DNA from: Leptospiraceae bacterium
GTDB taxonomy: Bacteria > Spirochaetota > Leptospiria > Leptospirales > Leptospiraceae
NCBI GenBank assembly: GCA_024233875.1
Contig: JACKPB010000013.1
Coordinates: 52,154-116,153 of the forward strand
Reading direction: 5' to 3'
DNA: 64,000 nucleotides
Below are positions 1 to 10,067 of this stretch, in pieces. The first letter of the stretch is position 1; the number at the start of each line of letters is the position of its first letter. The notes below the pieces were generated by a model. It was not told where the DNA came from, made no database searches, and saw only the letters and a program-made list of their open reading frames with translations. A program made the translations under genes and the position numbers.

Positions 1-1
1 G

Positions 2-817
2 GATTGTAAGATAGTCCAGCTTGCCGACTTCAATACTGTTACCTGGCATGCGGGTAAGAGCCAGCATGAAGGTCGGGATGGATTGAATAAGTACTCAATC
101 GGAATCGAAATCGACAATTGTGGAATTCTACAGAAGATCAATTCCAAGACATACGGATACACTGCCAACGGACCCAAGTATGGGTTGGATGAAGTTCTTA
201 AATCTAAGCACAAAAATGGGGGGCGGGAAGAAGCCTGGCACAAGTATCCCGATGAGCAAATCGAAAGGGTAATAGAACTCATAGAAGTATTGTGCAAAAC
301 TTATAAAATCAAATACATAGTTGGACATGAAGACATTGCACCGGGTAGGAAATGTGATCCGGGCCCTGCCTTTCCTATGCAGGAAGTTAAGAATCGAATT
401 TTTGGAAAGAAAAACGTAAAGAAAGAAGAAGTTGTGATACCCAAAGAGGGTGTCCTTCTCAAAGAGACCACGCTTTACAAATCTCATTCTACAAAGTCCG
501 GAGAACTTCACAAAAAGGTCTCCTCCTGTTCTCAGGTTAGTATTCTGGATCTCAAAGAAGACTTTTATAAAGTACGGGTATCCGTCACGGGCTATGTATC
601 CAAGAAATATACAGATTTTGACAATTCCGACTCACCTGTGGATGGTGTCGTCAATACAGAGGGTTTGAATGTTCGTGCCTCTGCATCTCCCAAAGCGGCT
701 TTGCTCGGAGAAGCTCTTTCCAAAGGAACCCCTTTTCATCTTCTGGAAAATTCCAATTCCTGGATTCTGATTCGATTTGAAAGAGAAGGTTGGATTCCCA
801 GAGACCTGATTCGATAA
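2..817 (+). CDS. N-acetylmuramoyl-L-alanine amidase with C-terminal SH3 domains (5'-partial)
   Basis: Zinc amidase of the Amidase_2 (AmpD/T7 lysozyme) family, which cleaves the bond between MurNAc and L-Ala in peptidoglycan. The frame is already open at the left window edge, so the true start lies outside; the TTG at 83 is inside the catalytic domain and is not a start. TWHAG (about bases 38-52) supplies the first zinc His, and GHEDIAPGRKCDPGPA (about bases 325-372) supplies the second His and the Asp ligand. Two SH3b-like domains follow (roughly bases 440-630 and 640-815), probably binding the cell wall. The missing part is at least the N-terminal start of the catalytic domain. It ends 138 bases before ilvD and seems unrelated to it. 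The family assignment is secure; the physiological role (turnover, recycling or phage origin) cannot be told. Confidence 0.9.
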   Translation, partial: DCKIVQLADFNTVTWHAGKSQHEGRDGLNKYSIGIEIDNCGILQKINSKTYGYTANGPKYGLDEVLKSKHKNGGREEAWHKYPDEQIERVIELIEVLCKTYKIKYIVGHEDIAPGRKCDPGPAFPMQEVKNRIFGKKNVKKEEVVIPKEGVLLKETTLYKSHSTKSGELHKKVSSCSQVSILDLKEDFYKVRVSVTGYVSKKYTDFDNSDSPVDGVVNTEGLNVRASASPKAALLGEALSKGTPFHLLENSNSWILIRFEREGWIPRDLIR

Positions 818-955
818 GAGATGTCTGATTATTTTTTATTGAAAGAAAGGATTGCCCCCTAAGTACTGTAAGAAAAATCCGAAACTCTTTTCCCTGATTC
901 ACCCATTTAGAATGTTTCGGATTAAGTAAACTGATTTCAAAATAAGGAGACTAGG

Positions 956-2776
956 ATGATTCCCTACAGAAGTAAAACGTCTACACACGGAAGGACAATG
1001 GCGGGAGCCAGAGCACTCTGGCGTGCCAATGGTATGAAGGAAGAGGATTTCGGAAAACCCATCATCGGAATCGTTAACTCATTTACCCAATTTGTTCCGG
1101 GTCATACCCATCTCCATGAAATCGGTCAGAAGATTAAAAAAATCATAGATGCCAACGGTGGATTCGGAGCGGAATTCAATACAATCGCTGTAGATGATGG
1201 AATCGCTATGGGACATGACGGAATGCTTTACAGTCTTCCCTCAAGGGATCTGATCGCTGATTCGGTGGAGTACATGATGAACGCGCATACCGTAGATGCT
1301 ATGATCTGTATTTCCAATTGTGATAAGATCACTCCGGGTATGCTCATGGCGGCCATGAGACTGAATGTCCCCACTATCTTTGTTTCCGGTGGACCTATGG
1401 AAGCCGGAAAGTACAAATCCCAATCCATTGATCTCATCGATGCCATGATAGCAGGTGCTGATGATTCGATTTCGGACAGTGAAGTGGAAGAAATGGAACG
1501 ATCCGCCTGCCCCACCTGCGGATCCTGCTCGGGAATGTTTACAGCCAATAGCATGAATTGTCTGAACGAAGCTCTCGGTCTAGCTCTTCCCGGAAATGGA
1601 ACCATTGTAGCCACCCATGAAAATAGATGGAAACTTTTCGAGACTGCCGCCAAACGCATTGTAGAAATGGCAAAGGAATACTATCTAAACGGGAATGAAA
1701 AAGTTCTTCCGAGATCAATAGCCACCAAAGAGGCATTTGAAAATTCCATGGCTCTCGACGTTGCTATGGGAGGATCGACCAATACTGTACTACATATTCT
1801 TGCAATAGCCAATGAAGCCGGTGTGGATTTTACCATGAAGGACATAGATCTGATCTCCCGAAAGATACCCACTGTCTGTAAGATTGCTCCTGCGAGTTCC
1901 TATCATATAGAAGATGCGCACAGAGCCGGTGGAATTATGGGGATTTTGGAATCACTCAATGACAAAAACCTTTTGCACTCTGAGTGTATGACAATAAGCG
2001 GTAAGACGATCCGGGAGCAGATTCAGGAATACAGTCTAACTAAGGGTTCCAATCCTATGGCAGAAACTTTCTATAGAGCTGCTCCGGGTGGAATTCGAAC
2101 CACAGTAGCCTTCTCGCAAAACCGTATGTTCAAGGATCTGGATGTGGATAGAAATTCGGGATGCATTAGAAATGTAGAGAATGCCTATAGCAAAGACGGA
2201 GGACTCTGCGTACTGTACGGAAATCTAGCAATAGACGGTTGTATAGTGAAGACTGCGGGAGTGGATGAAAGCATTTGGGTATTTGAGGGGCCTGCAAAAA
2301 TCTACGGATCTCAGGATGATGCCTGCAAAGCTATATTGAACAATCAAATCAAATCGGGTGATGTGGTTATCATACGTTATGAGGGTCCGAGAGGAGGTCC
2401 GGGAATGCAGGAGATGCTCTATCCGACTTCTTATCTAAAATCCAAAAAACTCGGAAAGGAATGTGCTCTCATCACCGATGGAAGATTCAGCGGTGGGACT
2501 TCCGGTTTGAGTATAGGCCATGTGTCCCCCGAAGCGGCTCTGGGTGGAAACATAGGATTGGTAGAGGAAGGAGATAGGATTTTCATAGACATTCCGAACC
2601 GAAAGATTGAAATTAAAATTTCGGATTCCGATCTAGAAAAGAGACGGAAGGCAATGGAAGCTAAGGGAGAAAATGCATGGAAACCACCGATCAGAGAAAG
2701 AAAAATTTCCAAGGCACTCAGGGCTTACAGTTCAATGGTGAGCAGTGCGGATAAGGGCGCGATCCGGTTGATATGA
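956..2776 (+). CDS. ilvD: Dihydroxy-acid dehydratase
   Basis: Converts 2,3-dihydroxy-3-methylbutanoate or -pentanoate to the 2-keto acids that are the penultimate intermediates of valine and isoleucine synthesis; a cytosolic Fe-S enzyme. The 606-residue length and the opening ([20 protein letters not shown]) match the long E. coli-type IlvD. Cluster-region motifs are visible: [11 protein letters not shown] with Cys122 and [11 protein letters not shown] with Cys185, 188 and 191. GGSTNTVLH and the C-terminal [14 protein letters not shown] are also family hallmarks. The ATG is preceded by AAGGAG at good spacing. It stands alone rather than in an ilv operon and ends in a strong bidirectional terminator. 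The 6-phosphogluconate dehydratase (Edd) relative is less likely because the whole N-terminus reads as IlvD. Confidence 0.97.
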   Translation: MIPYRSKTSTHGRTMAGARALWRANGMKEEDFGKPIIGIVNSFTQFVPGHTHLHEIGQKIKKIIDANGGFGAEFNTIAVDDGIAMGHDGMLYSLPSRDLIADSVEYMMNAHTVDAMICISNCDKITPGMLMAAMRLNVPTIFVSGGPMEAGKYKSQSIDLIDAMIAGADDSISDSEVEEMERSACPTCGSCSGMFTANSMNCLNEALGLALPGNGTIVATHENRWKLFETAAKRIVEMAKEYYLNGNEKVLPRSIATKEAFENSMALDVAMGGSTNTVLHILAIANEAGVDFTMKDIDLISRKIPTVCKIAPASSYHIEDAHRAGGIMGILESLNDKNLLHSECMTISGKTIREQIQEYSLTKGSNPMAETFYRAAPGGIRTTVAFSQNRMFKDLDVDRNSGCIRNVENAYSKDGGLCVLYGNLAIDGCIVKTAGVDESIWVFEGPAKIYGSQDDACKAILNNQIKSGDVVIIRYEGPRGGPGMQEMLYPTSYLKSKKLGKECALITDGRFSGGTSGLSIGHVSPEAALGGNIGLVEEGDRIFIDIPNRKIEIKISDSDLEKRRKAMEAKGENAWKPPIRERKISKALRAYSSMVSSADKGAIRLI

Positions 2777-2781
2777 AAATG

Positions 2782-2820
2782 GAAAGGGAATGAGATCTTA
2801 TGCTTTTCTCATTCCCTTTC
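2782..2820. terminator. Bidirectional intrinsic terminator
   Basis: A perfect 14-bp inverted repeat (2782-2795 with 2807-2820) and an 11-base loop lie between the convergent ilvD and FecR genes. The stem ends are A-rich on one side and T-rich on the other, so it can act in both directions. Confidence 0.85.
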
Positions 2821-2826
2821 TTAAGT

Positions 2827-3957
2827 TTATTTTTTTAGAATTTCCTGAGAATCGATTTCCGATTTGTCAAACTCAAGTTTTCCTTCCGGGGTCAGAGCAA
2901 AGACTCTCTCCCCTTCTTCTAAGATAATTCCCTCTATCTTTCTGCCATCTTTAAGGATAAGAATTTCAGAATTTTTCCCGAAAAAAGATTCAATTTTCTT
3001 TTTGAGTTCTTTTTCCCTTTTTTGATTGAAGGCAAGAACTGATTCTTTCAAGTCCGATTCGGAAAGAGATTTCAATGTATCACGTGGTAATTCTTTCAAT
3101 TCCGAATATTCCTTCTCCAGAGACTTTTTCTCCTCCGGTGTGAGACTACCTGTTTTCAGGATAGATTTGACCGAATCCTCCTTCAACTCACTAATAGTTC
3201 CGAGAGAATCCAAATCTCCGGCATTTGAGATAGGATCGGGAGATTGAAGTTCTTGTCTCAGGATTTCTTCTACCTGTTCATTTTCCAGAATGGATTTGAG
3301 ATTTCCATTTTCGAGAATCTTATCCCTCTCTTCATCTGTAATACGAACACGTTTTCCGGAATCAAGGATCAGTTCGGAAGTAGAAAGGATCCTGTTTGCC
3401 GAACTGAGAAGTTTGGATTCCTTACTTATCTCAGGTGAAAACCTTTGTAGTACAGGATGATCGGGTCGGATGCTGAGGCTTCCTTCCAGAGTTTGAACTT
3501 CGGAGAACTCTCCTGCCCGAACCAGAAATTCAGTCCCCCTTACACCCATAGATGCGTTGGGTGTATCTACCTTTACTTTCATTTCTTTTAATAATTTTGT
3601 GATACGGAAGAGAGACTCACCCCGATGGAGTTGGAATCTATATTCAGAAACATTTTTGATTGCTTCGGAATGAAATTCCAGAAGGGAATTTTCCCTGACA
3701 CGGATAGTAATTCCCGGACCCGAATTGAGAAATTGAAGATCCACAAAGGATCTCTTTCCTATACTGAGTGTTTTGCCCGGCTTCAGAAGTTCTCCCACCC
3801 GAACCTTAGAGTCACCATACTGAATGTCTCCTACAAGAAACACAACCAGAGCGGAAAATTCACCTTCGGTATTGGTTTGAAGTTTAGGATTTTCTTTGCA
3901 ACCCGGAAAAATTGATATCGTTAGGACAATAAGGAATGACCTGAAGAAATTGTTCAT
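2827..3957 (-). CDS. FecR-domain lipoprotein
   Basis: Predicted lipoprotein: a short N-terminal hydrophobic stretch (residues 4-17) ends in IFPGC, a spirochaete-type lipobox. Residues about 35-160 read as a FecR domain (VRVGELLKPGKTLSIGKRS, then NASMGVRGTEFLVRAGEFS), a beta-rich periplasmic module common in leptospiral lipoproteins. The C-terminal half is Lys/Glu-rich and probably helical. Unlike true FecR, it has no neighbouring FecI sigma factor or TonB receptor, so an iron-signalling role is not supported. It is monocistronic and convergent with ilvD. Subcellular location is inferred from the signal alone. Confidence 0.8.
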   Translation of the reverse strand: MNNFFRSFLIVLTISIFPGCKENPKLQTNTEGEFSALVVFLVGDIQYGDSKVRVGELLKPGKTLSIGKRSFVDLQFLNSGPGITIRVRENSLLEFHSEAIKNVSEYRFQLHRGESLFRITKLLKEMKVKVDTPNASMGVRGTEFLVRAGEFSEVQTLEGSLSIRPDHPVLQRFSPEISKESKLLSSANRILSTSELILDSGKRVRITDEERDKILENGNLKSILENEQVEEILRQELQSPDPISNAGDLDSLGTISELKEDSVKSILKTGSLTPEEKKSLEKEYSELKELPRDTLKSLSESDLKESVLAFNQKREKELKKKIESFFGKNSEILILKDGRKIEGIILEEGERVFALTPEGKLEFDKSEIDSQEILKK

Positions 3958-4052
3958 TTGAACTCCTTGTTTGAAAATAAAGTTATGGTTTTCCGATTCA
4001 TCCTGATCACAATCAGGGGATTTCCTGCATTAGTAAAAAGATAAATTCGAAG

Positions 4053-6416
4053 TTAAGATTTTTCATTGAAGAGACTATCTACGAGCTCGATGAGTTCCTT
4101 CTTCTTAAAAGGTTTCGGAATGAAACCATGTGCTCCCAATCGAAAGCATTTTTCTCTTGTTCCCTCATAGGCGTCGGCAGAGAGAACGATGATGACAGGT
4201 GATACAGAAGCTATTTGTTTTGTATTGATTGATTTCAGAAGCTCAAAACCGTTCATTTCGGGCATATGGAGATCTGTTAAAATCAAATCGAATTTTTCTG
4301 TTTCAAGGATTTTCTCTGCCTGCCTTCCATTTTCGGCATGTATGATATTAGAAGCAAAATCTTTCGTATATCGTTCAATAATCATACGGTTGTATTTTTC
4401 ATCTTCGACAATCAGAACAGTTAGTTCTTTATGGGAGAGTGGGTGTTTCGTCTTTGATAATTTAGAACCTAAAGCTAGATGGATGGGAAGAGAGAGTTGG
4501 ACCCCAGTGCCTTCCCCCGGTCTGCTGGTGATATGAATTGAACCTCCGAAGACCCCTATAATGTTTTTTGCCAGGGTTAGTCCTATTCCTGTTCCGCTGT
4601 AGTTTCTATTTATGGAATCATCTTCCATAAAAAAAGGATCAAAAACCTTTTCCAGGTTTTCGGAACGTATCCCGATTCCTGAATCCTGAATTTTGATATC
4701 CAATTGAATCTCCTGATCTGTCAATTCTTTGTAGTTGCAGGTTAAAGAAACATATCCCTTAGCGGTAAATTTGAAAGCATTGTCCAGGAGTATATGGAGG
4801 AGCTGTTGGATTTTTTTGGGATCGGTTTTAAAAGTATCAGGAAGCTTTTCATCAATTTTAATCGAGAAATCAATTTTCTTTAGAGACATACTTTGACGAT
4901 AGTTTTGCTCTATACTCTGAATCAAGCCGTGGAAAGAAAACTCCGATTCGTTGAGAATCATTGAGTTTTTTCCTATATTCGATACTTCTAAAATACTATT
5001 GACCATAACGAGAAGATTTTCTGAACTTTTTCTTATCGATTCCAGATGGGTAATTTGTGCGTGATCAGTAATCTCATTCTCCAAAAAGGAAAGGAATCCG
5101 TAGATAGCATGGATAGGAGTTCGTATCTCATGACTCATGATTGCCATAAAATCACTCTTTATCCTGCTGGCATTTTCCGCTTCTATTTTAGCAAGTTCTA
5201 ATTCTTTTGTCTTTATATCCACAAGCTCTTTAAGGTGGTTTCTATGATGAAAAATCTCATCGTTGAGTTTCTTGGTTGTTGTAACATCTTTGCCTATAAC
5301 AGAGACTCCATTATAGGTAGGATAGATAGATAGTTCAAAGTAATGAATTTCACCTTTGATAGAATATTCTACAACATTACGTTCCGGTTGCTTGGATTGA
5401 TATACCCTCTGAAATAATTTTTGAATTTTTTCTGTTTCTTCTGTCAGGGGTAGTACTTCGGTGATATTTTTACCCACCGCTACTTCCGAACTCATGTCCA
5501 GTAGTTTTTCCAGACTATCATTCCAATAGGTAAAGTGTAGGTCACTATCGAGACTGGCAAAAAGATCCGTGATACTATTTGCCAGATTGAGATAGCGTTC
5601 CTTTTCCTGAATGATCTTTTCCTCCAGGTATTTCTTTTCGCTGATATCTATTTGAAAAGAGACATATCCCAAGATTTCGCCATCATCTCCCAGTAGGGGC
5701 GAAATGCTTGTGTTTACCCAGAAAAAATCTCCTGATTTCTTCCTGTTTTTTATGTCTCCCCTCCAGATGGAACCCGAACTGAGAACACTCCAGAAATCAT
5801 CCCAAAATTCTTTGCTATGGTAAGAAGTCTTGAGGGTAGCCATACTTTTCCCGATCAATTCATCATAACTGTATTTGGAAACATTAGAAAACTCTTCGTT
5901 TATGTGGAGAATGATCCCATTTTTATCAGTCACTACAAACATTCCCATTTTTTCTATGCTGGTCTGAATCAGTTTGTCATTTAACTGAATCTGGGATCTC
6001 ATGATAGGAAGATGTTTCTTCTGGGAACTACTCGGAATCAGGTATTTCAAAACTTCTGAAGATGAGAAAAAAGATGGTCCCATACTATCGCTTTCATTGA
6101 TCCCGATGATATAAAGTTGATCATTGCTTCCCGGTTTTTTTTTGGAAATCAAAGTTGAGGTGATACTACGTTTGGCGGGATGGGTGAAAGTAAAGAAAAA
6201 GTTCTCAATGTAGGTATCCTGATCGGCAGATGTAATGATAAAGTGCTTGAGGGTATCCATTGTGGTGTCGTCTATCCAGCTGTGTATGGGTTGGTTGACA
6301 ACTTCGGATTCGGTTTTGTTTAAGATTTTTAAAGTAAAAGGGTTGGTAGCCAGAATTTGTAGTTTTCTATCAAACAGAATAAAGAGAATCGGTAGCTTTG
6401 AAAAAACATTAGACAT
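4053..6416 (-). CDS. PAS-domain hybrid histidine kinase with C-terminal receiver
   Basis: Soluble hybrid sensor kinase without a membrane segment. Residues 1-110 and about 150-270 look like PAS domains, with a third PAS at about 275-390. HisKA follows with His429 in MAIMSHEIRTPIHA. The HATPase domain shows the N box (LLDNAFKFTAKG) and G boxes (DSGIGIRSENLEKVFDPF and GTGIGLTLAKNI). The receiver starts at about residue 660 (LIVEDEKYNRM) and has the phospho-acceptor Asp715 in TDLHMPEMNGFEL. The protein can thus autophosphorylate and pass phosphate to its own receiver; the downstream target is not encoded nearby. The signal is unknown; PAS domains could sense redox, light or small ligands. It is monocistronic. 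Confidence 0.92.
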   Translation of the reverse strand: MSNVFSKLPILFILFDRKLQILATNPFTLKILNKTESEVVNQPIHSWIDDTTMDTLKHFIITSADQDTYIENFFFTFTHPAKRSITSTLISKKKPGSNDQLYIIGINESDSMGPSFFSSSEVLKYLIPSSSQKKHLPIMRSQIQLNDKLIQTSIEKMGMFVVTDKNGIILHINEEFSNVSKYSYDELIGKSMATLKTSYHSKEFWDDFWSVLSSGSIWRGDIKNRKKSGDFFWVNTSISPLLGDDGEILGYVSFQIDISEKKYLEEKIIQEKERYLNLANSITDLFASLDSDLHFTYWNDSLEKLLDMSSEVAVGKNITEVLPLTEETEKIQKLFQRVYQSKQPERNVVEYSIKGEIHYFELSIYPTYNGVSVIGKDVTTTKKLNDEIFHHRNHLKELVDIKTKELELAKIEAENASRIKSDFMAIMSHEIRTPIHAIYGFLSFLENEITDHAQITHLESIRKSSENLLVMVNSILEVSNIGKNSMILNESEFSFHGLIQSIEQNYRQSMSLKKIDFSIKIDEKLPDTFKTDPKKIQQLLHILLDNAFKFTAKGYVSLTCNYKELTDQEIQLDIKIQDSGIGIRSENLEKVFDPFFMEDDSINRNYSGTGIGLTLAKNIIGVFGGSIHITSRPGEGTGVQLSLPIHLALGSKLSKTKHPLSHKELTVLIVEDEKYNRMIIERYTKDFASNIIHAENGRQAEKILETEKFDLILTDLHMPEMNGFELLKSINTKQIASVSPVIIVLSADAYEGTREKCFRLGAHGFIPKPFKKKELIELVDSLFNEKS

Positions 6417-6599
6417 TTATTTGACCCGATTGATTGAAACCCTTTTTAAAATTCTTATTTGATGCTTCAAAAGCAATGAAATACTTTTGAAGTCACCATT
6501 GAGAATCAATATATTTTTCTAATAGTATTAGACTACTAGATTTCATAATTTCGATTCAATTTTACAAAATTCATATGAGATAAAAGTAATGAATTTGTC

Positions 6600-7583
6600 T
6601 TACCATTTGAAATTACCCATTTTATCAAAAGAAAAATTTATTTTTTCATTTCCCAGAGCCTCGATACCGAGAAGGGAATCTCCTTTGAGTTGAAAGTCGG
6701 AGGATTTTTTTTGTATTGCAGCGGCTATCCCTGAAGAAACAGATTTCAGTGGAAAACTCGATTTGATTTTGATGATCGATTCTTTTCCATTATTGATGAT
6801 TTGCCCCGGATTTCCGGAAAGAAATTTCTCGTTGTTTAGATCTAAATTGTATTTCAAACTACTGAAGTTCAATTTAGAAGATGCCTTATTGGTCAAAACC
6901 AAATCAAATTCTGTGTCCACATCTACCTCAATAGCACTCAAACCTGCTGAAACTGCAGAACCGGCGGACTTTCCCCCACCTCCCAGAAGGTTGTCGAGGT
7001 AAGACATAGCGGAACCGGCCAGAGCGGATCCCGATGAGGCGATGATCTTTTGAGGATCGGGTTTTATGATCTTGAAATTGGTGATTTCGATAGTGGGAAG
7101 AATTGCCGGGATTTGCTTTTTTTCCTGAAAGGGAAAAGTGAATGACTTTTGACCTACTGCGGGAAGGGACTCGGGAATAGGAACGTCAATGTTTCCATTC
7201 AGACTTACTTCCAGGATTTCTTTGCCCGGAAGTTTTTTATAGATTTCCAAAAGATCGCTGTACTTGAGTACAACATCTACCGGAATGTCTCTGGTAGATT
7301 TTGCTTCGATCTTTCCCAAATCCATATTGGAAAAGTTTCCGAACTTAGAGCCTTCGATCAGGACATCCATATTCAGGATAGACTTGGGAAGGGTCACCGG
7401 ATACGGGTTTCTCACCCCCGCCAGGACTTTCAATTGAATGGTTTCCAGAGTAATTGAGGAAATGGAGACATTTTTTAAAGAAAAAGAAGGCTGATTTTCC
7501 TGACCGATAAACTGGGTGAGAAGAGCGCAGGAATTTAAAAAGAAAAAGAGTAATAAATAGATTGAGTAAACGGGACGGAACAT
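6600..7583 (-). CDS. LEA14/WHy-type lipoprotein
   Basis: Putative lipoprotein with LEA type 2 (water stress/hypersensitive response, WHy) domains. After the start there is a hydrophobic stretch ending in FFLNSC, read as a lipobox. Two similar beta-rich modules follow, about residues 40-150 (VSISSITLETIQLKVLAGVR, NPYPVTLPKS) and 160-290 (PTIEITNFKIIKPDP, FDLVLTNKASSKLNFS), fitting a tandem WHy arrangement. I chose the ATG at 7583 over one six codons upstream because GGAG lies seven bases before it. Known LEA14-like proteins are linked to desiccation or general stress, but for leptospiral lipoproteins of this type the function is not established. Divergent from galT. Confidence 0.78.
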   Translation of the reverse strand: MFRPVYSIYLLLFFFLNSCALLTQFIGQENQPSFSLKNVSISSITLETIQLKVLAGVRNPYPVTLPKSILNMDVLIEGSKFGNFSNMDLGKIEAKSTRDIPVDVVLKYSDLLEIYKKLPGKEILEVSLNGNIDVPIPESLPAVGQKSFTFPFQEKKQIPAILPTIEITNFKIIKPDPQKIIASSGSALAGSAMSYLDNLLGGGGKSAGSAVSAGLSAIEVDVDTEFDLVLTNKASSKLNFSSLKYNLDLNNEKFLSGNPGQIINNGKESIIKIKSSFPLKSVSSGIAAAIQKKSSDFQLKGDSLLGIEALGNEKINFSFDKMGNFKW

Positions 7584-7759
7584 AGTGATTCTCCATTTCA
7601 ACTGAGGTTTCCACCAATCTAGTTTTGGATATATGTTTTAAAAGAAATATTATGAAATTTCTGCGGAAAATTTGCAAAAAGAAATCACTCGGAAAAAATC
7701 ATTTGCTTTTCACCTCCTTACTACCGGAAATGAGAGGAAAGCAGGTTCCGGAGAAATTT

Positions 7760-8776
7760 ATGTCTGAAATTCGTCAAAATATCATAACTAGAGATTGGGT
7801 CATCATGGCAACCGAGCGCGCCAAACGTCCTCATGATTTCGTATCACGGGCTCCGGCAAGAGAAACCCTCGAAAAGTACAAAAAAGATTGTCCCTTCTGT
7901 GCGGGAAATGAGAAGGATGCTACGGAAGAATTTGTAAGAATCGATGATGAATCCGGGAATTGGCAGGTCAGGGTCATAGCCAATAAATATCCGGCACTCT
8001 CACCCAAGGGAGATCGAATCAGAAATGATGACGGTCTTCATCGAACAATATCCGGAATCGGAATTCATGATGTTGTAGTAGAGAGCCCGGAACACGATGC
8101 AATTTTTGCTTTCATGAGTTGGAAGCACATTTACAATATTTTATTGTCTTACAAGATTAGATACAATCAGATTCGAAACGATAGACGTCTGGAAGCCATA
8201 GTCATCTTTAAAAACTACGGATCATCCGCCGGATCTTCCCTCGAGCACACTCACTCGCAAATTGCCGCTACACCTGTAGTACCTTTCCAGTTTAGAGATA
8301 GGATTCAGGAAGCAATCCGATATTTTGACGACCATGGTGATTGTATCGTCTGCAGGACTCTCCTCGATGAGATCTCCACCCAACGAAGGATAGTCTATGA
8401 GAATTCAAGCTTTCTTGCCTTCATCCCCTACGCTGCCCTTACCCCCTTTCATGTATGGATCTTTCCCAGAATGCATTCTTCCAGCTATGGAAATATTTCT
8501 GATGAGGAGATGGTAGACCTCGCATCTATTCTCAAAACTGTTTTGCTCATGCTCCACAAAGGTCTCGGAGATCCTGACTATAATTTTACAATTCGTACAG
8601 CACCTCTGGCGGACAACGAATCCCGTTACTTTCACTGGTATCTTTCCATCATTCCCAGAATCACAAAGAATGCCGGATTTGAACTCGGAAGCGGGATGTT
8701 TATCAACTCAGCTCTTCCTGAAGAGAGCGCTGAATACCTCAGAAATTTGGATCTTTCCGATACGGACAATCCCTGA
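7760..8776 (+). CDS. galT: Galactose-1-phosphate uridylyltransferase family protein
   Basis: HIT-superfamily nucleotidyltransferase that exchanges UMP between UDP-glucose and galactose-1-phosphate (Leloir pathway) or a related hexose-1-phosphate. The catalytic triad motif is present as LEHTHSQIAATP. A zinc pair is suggested by CPFCAGNE near the N-terminus and CIVC in mid-protein. The open frame extends upstream to 7625, but the ATG at 7760 has GGAGAA six bases before it and yields a normal family start (MSEIRQNIITRDWVIMATER), giving 338 residues. An SDR gene follows after 28 bases and is probably co-transcribed. The exact sugar is uncertain because no galK or galE lies next to it. Confidence 0.88.
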   Translation: MSEIRQNIITRDWVIMATERAKRPHDFVSRAPARETLEKYKKDCPFCAGNEKDATEEFVRIDDESGNWQVRVIANKYPALSPKGDRIRNDDGLHRTISGIGIHDVVVESPEHDAIFAFMSWKHIYNILLSYKIRYNQIRNDRRLEAIVIFKNYGSSAGSSLEHTHSQIAATPVVPFQFRDRIQEAIRYFDDHGDCIVCRTLLDEISTQRRIVYENSSFLAFIPYAALTPFHVWIFPRMHSSSYGNISDEEMVDLASILKTVLLMLHKGLGDPDYNFTIRTAPLADNESRYFHWYLSIIPRITKNAGFELGSGMFINSALPEESAEYLRNLDLSDTDNP

Positions 8777-8804
8777 TTTAAAAATGTAAGCCCAAGGAAA
8801 TTTT

Positions 8805-9854
8805 ATGAACATAAACCCCAATTCTCCAATTCTCGTTACGGGAGGCTCAGGATACATCGCTTCCTGGGTTATCTCCCTTCTTTTAAAAAAGGGTCATACC
8901 GTCCACACTACAGTGAGAAATATTTCGAAAAGAGAAAATTATTCCCACCTTTTGGAACTAGAAGACGCTCAAAATGAAAAGTTAAAAATCTTTGAGGCTG
9001 ATCTGATGAAGGAAGGATCCTTTGCCGAAGCCATGAATGACTGCGAACTTGTAATACATACAGCCAGTCCCTTTGTAGTTCAGGGAATAGAAGACCCGGA
9101 AAAAGAATTGATTGAACCCGCACTGAAAGGAACAGAGAATATTTTAAATTCTGTGAACCAAAATCAGGGAGTGAAGCGGGTGGTTCTCACGTCCAGTGTA
9201 GCCGCAATATTTAGTGACAACAAGGACATTCTCTCGATTCCCGGTGGTAAGTTTACAGAAGAGCATTGGAATACCAAGAGTTCTCTTGAGCACAATCCGT
9301 ATTCCTACTCCAAGACTCTTGCGGAAAAAAAAGCTCATGAGATGGTGAAGGCCCAAAATCGATGGGATCTCGTAGTGATCAATCCCGGTTTCGTTCTCGG
9401 CCCCTCTCTATCCAAAAGAACTGACTCCACCAGTGTCCGGACGGTTCTTCAACTCTGTGATGGAACTTTCTTTCTCGGAGTACCGGAGCTGTATTTTGGA
9501 GTTGTGGATGTAAGAGACGTTGCTCTTGCTCATATCCTGGCAGGTTTTCAACCCTCTGCTTCCGGAAGGCACATTCTTTGTAAGGAGACCCTTCCTCTAA
9601 TGGAAATCTCCGATCACATAAAAAAGAAATTTCCCGGAAAGTTTTTGAACCCTCTTCTTGTAGTACCTTATTTCTTGATTTGGATAGTTGCTCCTATTTT
9701 AGGATTCACACATAAGTACATTGAAGAAAACATAGGTTGCAGCTTTCAAGTAGACAATACAAAATCCATTCAGGAATTAGGTATTGCTTATACAGATTTT
9801 TCTAAAACAATAGAAGATCATATCCTGCAACTTCAGAGAGATAAACTTTTGTAG
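8805..9854 (+). CDS. NAD(P)-dependent SDR reductase/epimerase (dihydroflavonol reductase-like)
   Basis: Extended short-chain dehydrogenase. The N-terminal Rossmann glycine motif reads VTGGSGYIASWV and the catalytic YxxxK reads YSYSKTLAEK, with VVLTSSVAA supplying the active-site serine region. The overall pattern resembles dihydroflavonol-4-reductase and cinnamoyl-CoA reductase-like proteins rather than UDP-glucose 4-epimerase. The substrate cannot be deduced; a link with the preceding galT-family gene (28 bases upstream, same strand, good AAGGA site) hints at carbohydrate metabolism but is only contextual. A short hydrophobic stretch near residues 280-300 (LLVVPYFLIWIVAPILGF) may touch the membrane. 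Confidence 0.85.
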   Translation: MNINPNSPILVTGGSGYIASWVISLLLKKGHTVHTTVRNISKRENYSHLLELEDAQNEKLKIFEADLMKEGSFAEAMNDCELVIHTASPFVVQGIEDPEKELIEPALKGTENILNSVNQNQGVKRVVLTSSVAAIFSDNKDILSIPGGKFTEEHWNTKSSLEHNPYSYSKTLAEKKAHEMVKAQNRWDLVVINPGFVLGPSLSKRTDSTSVRTVLQLCDGTFFLGVPELYFGVVDVRDVALAHILAGFQPSASGRHILCKETLPLMEISDHIKKKFPGKFLNPLLVVPYFLIWIVAPILGFTHKYIEENIGCSFQVDNTKSIQELGIAYTDFSKTIEDHILQLQRDKLL

Positions 9855-10067
9855 TCAGTTTCAAAATGCGCATTCAGGGAAGAATTCTGTAGGGTCATTT
9901 TCAAAATGTCTACTCATACATAGAGAAACCGACTATAAAATGGCTATCTACCGTAATAGAAAAACTCTAATCATTTATGAGAATTGGTAAATAAAATGAC
10001 TGAATACCGGGTAAGATTCCTTAGATGACCTTAGAGATTCGGTCATTTAAGGATGGAAGAAAAATGT

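Noticed and set aside
7625..7759. N-terminal extension of the galT-family protein
   Set aside because: The added 45 residues have no family counterpart, and the ATG at 7760 has a good ribosome-binding site.
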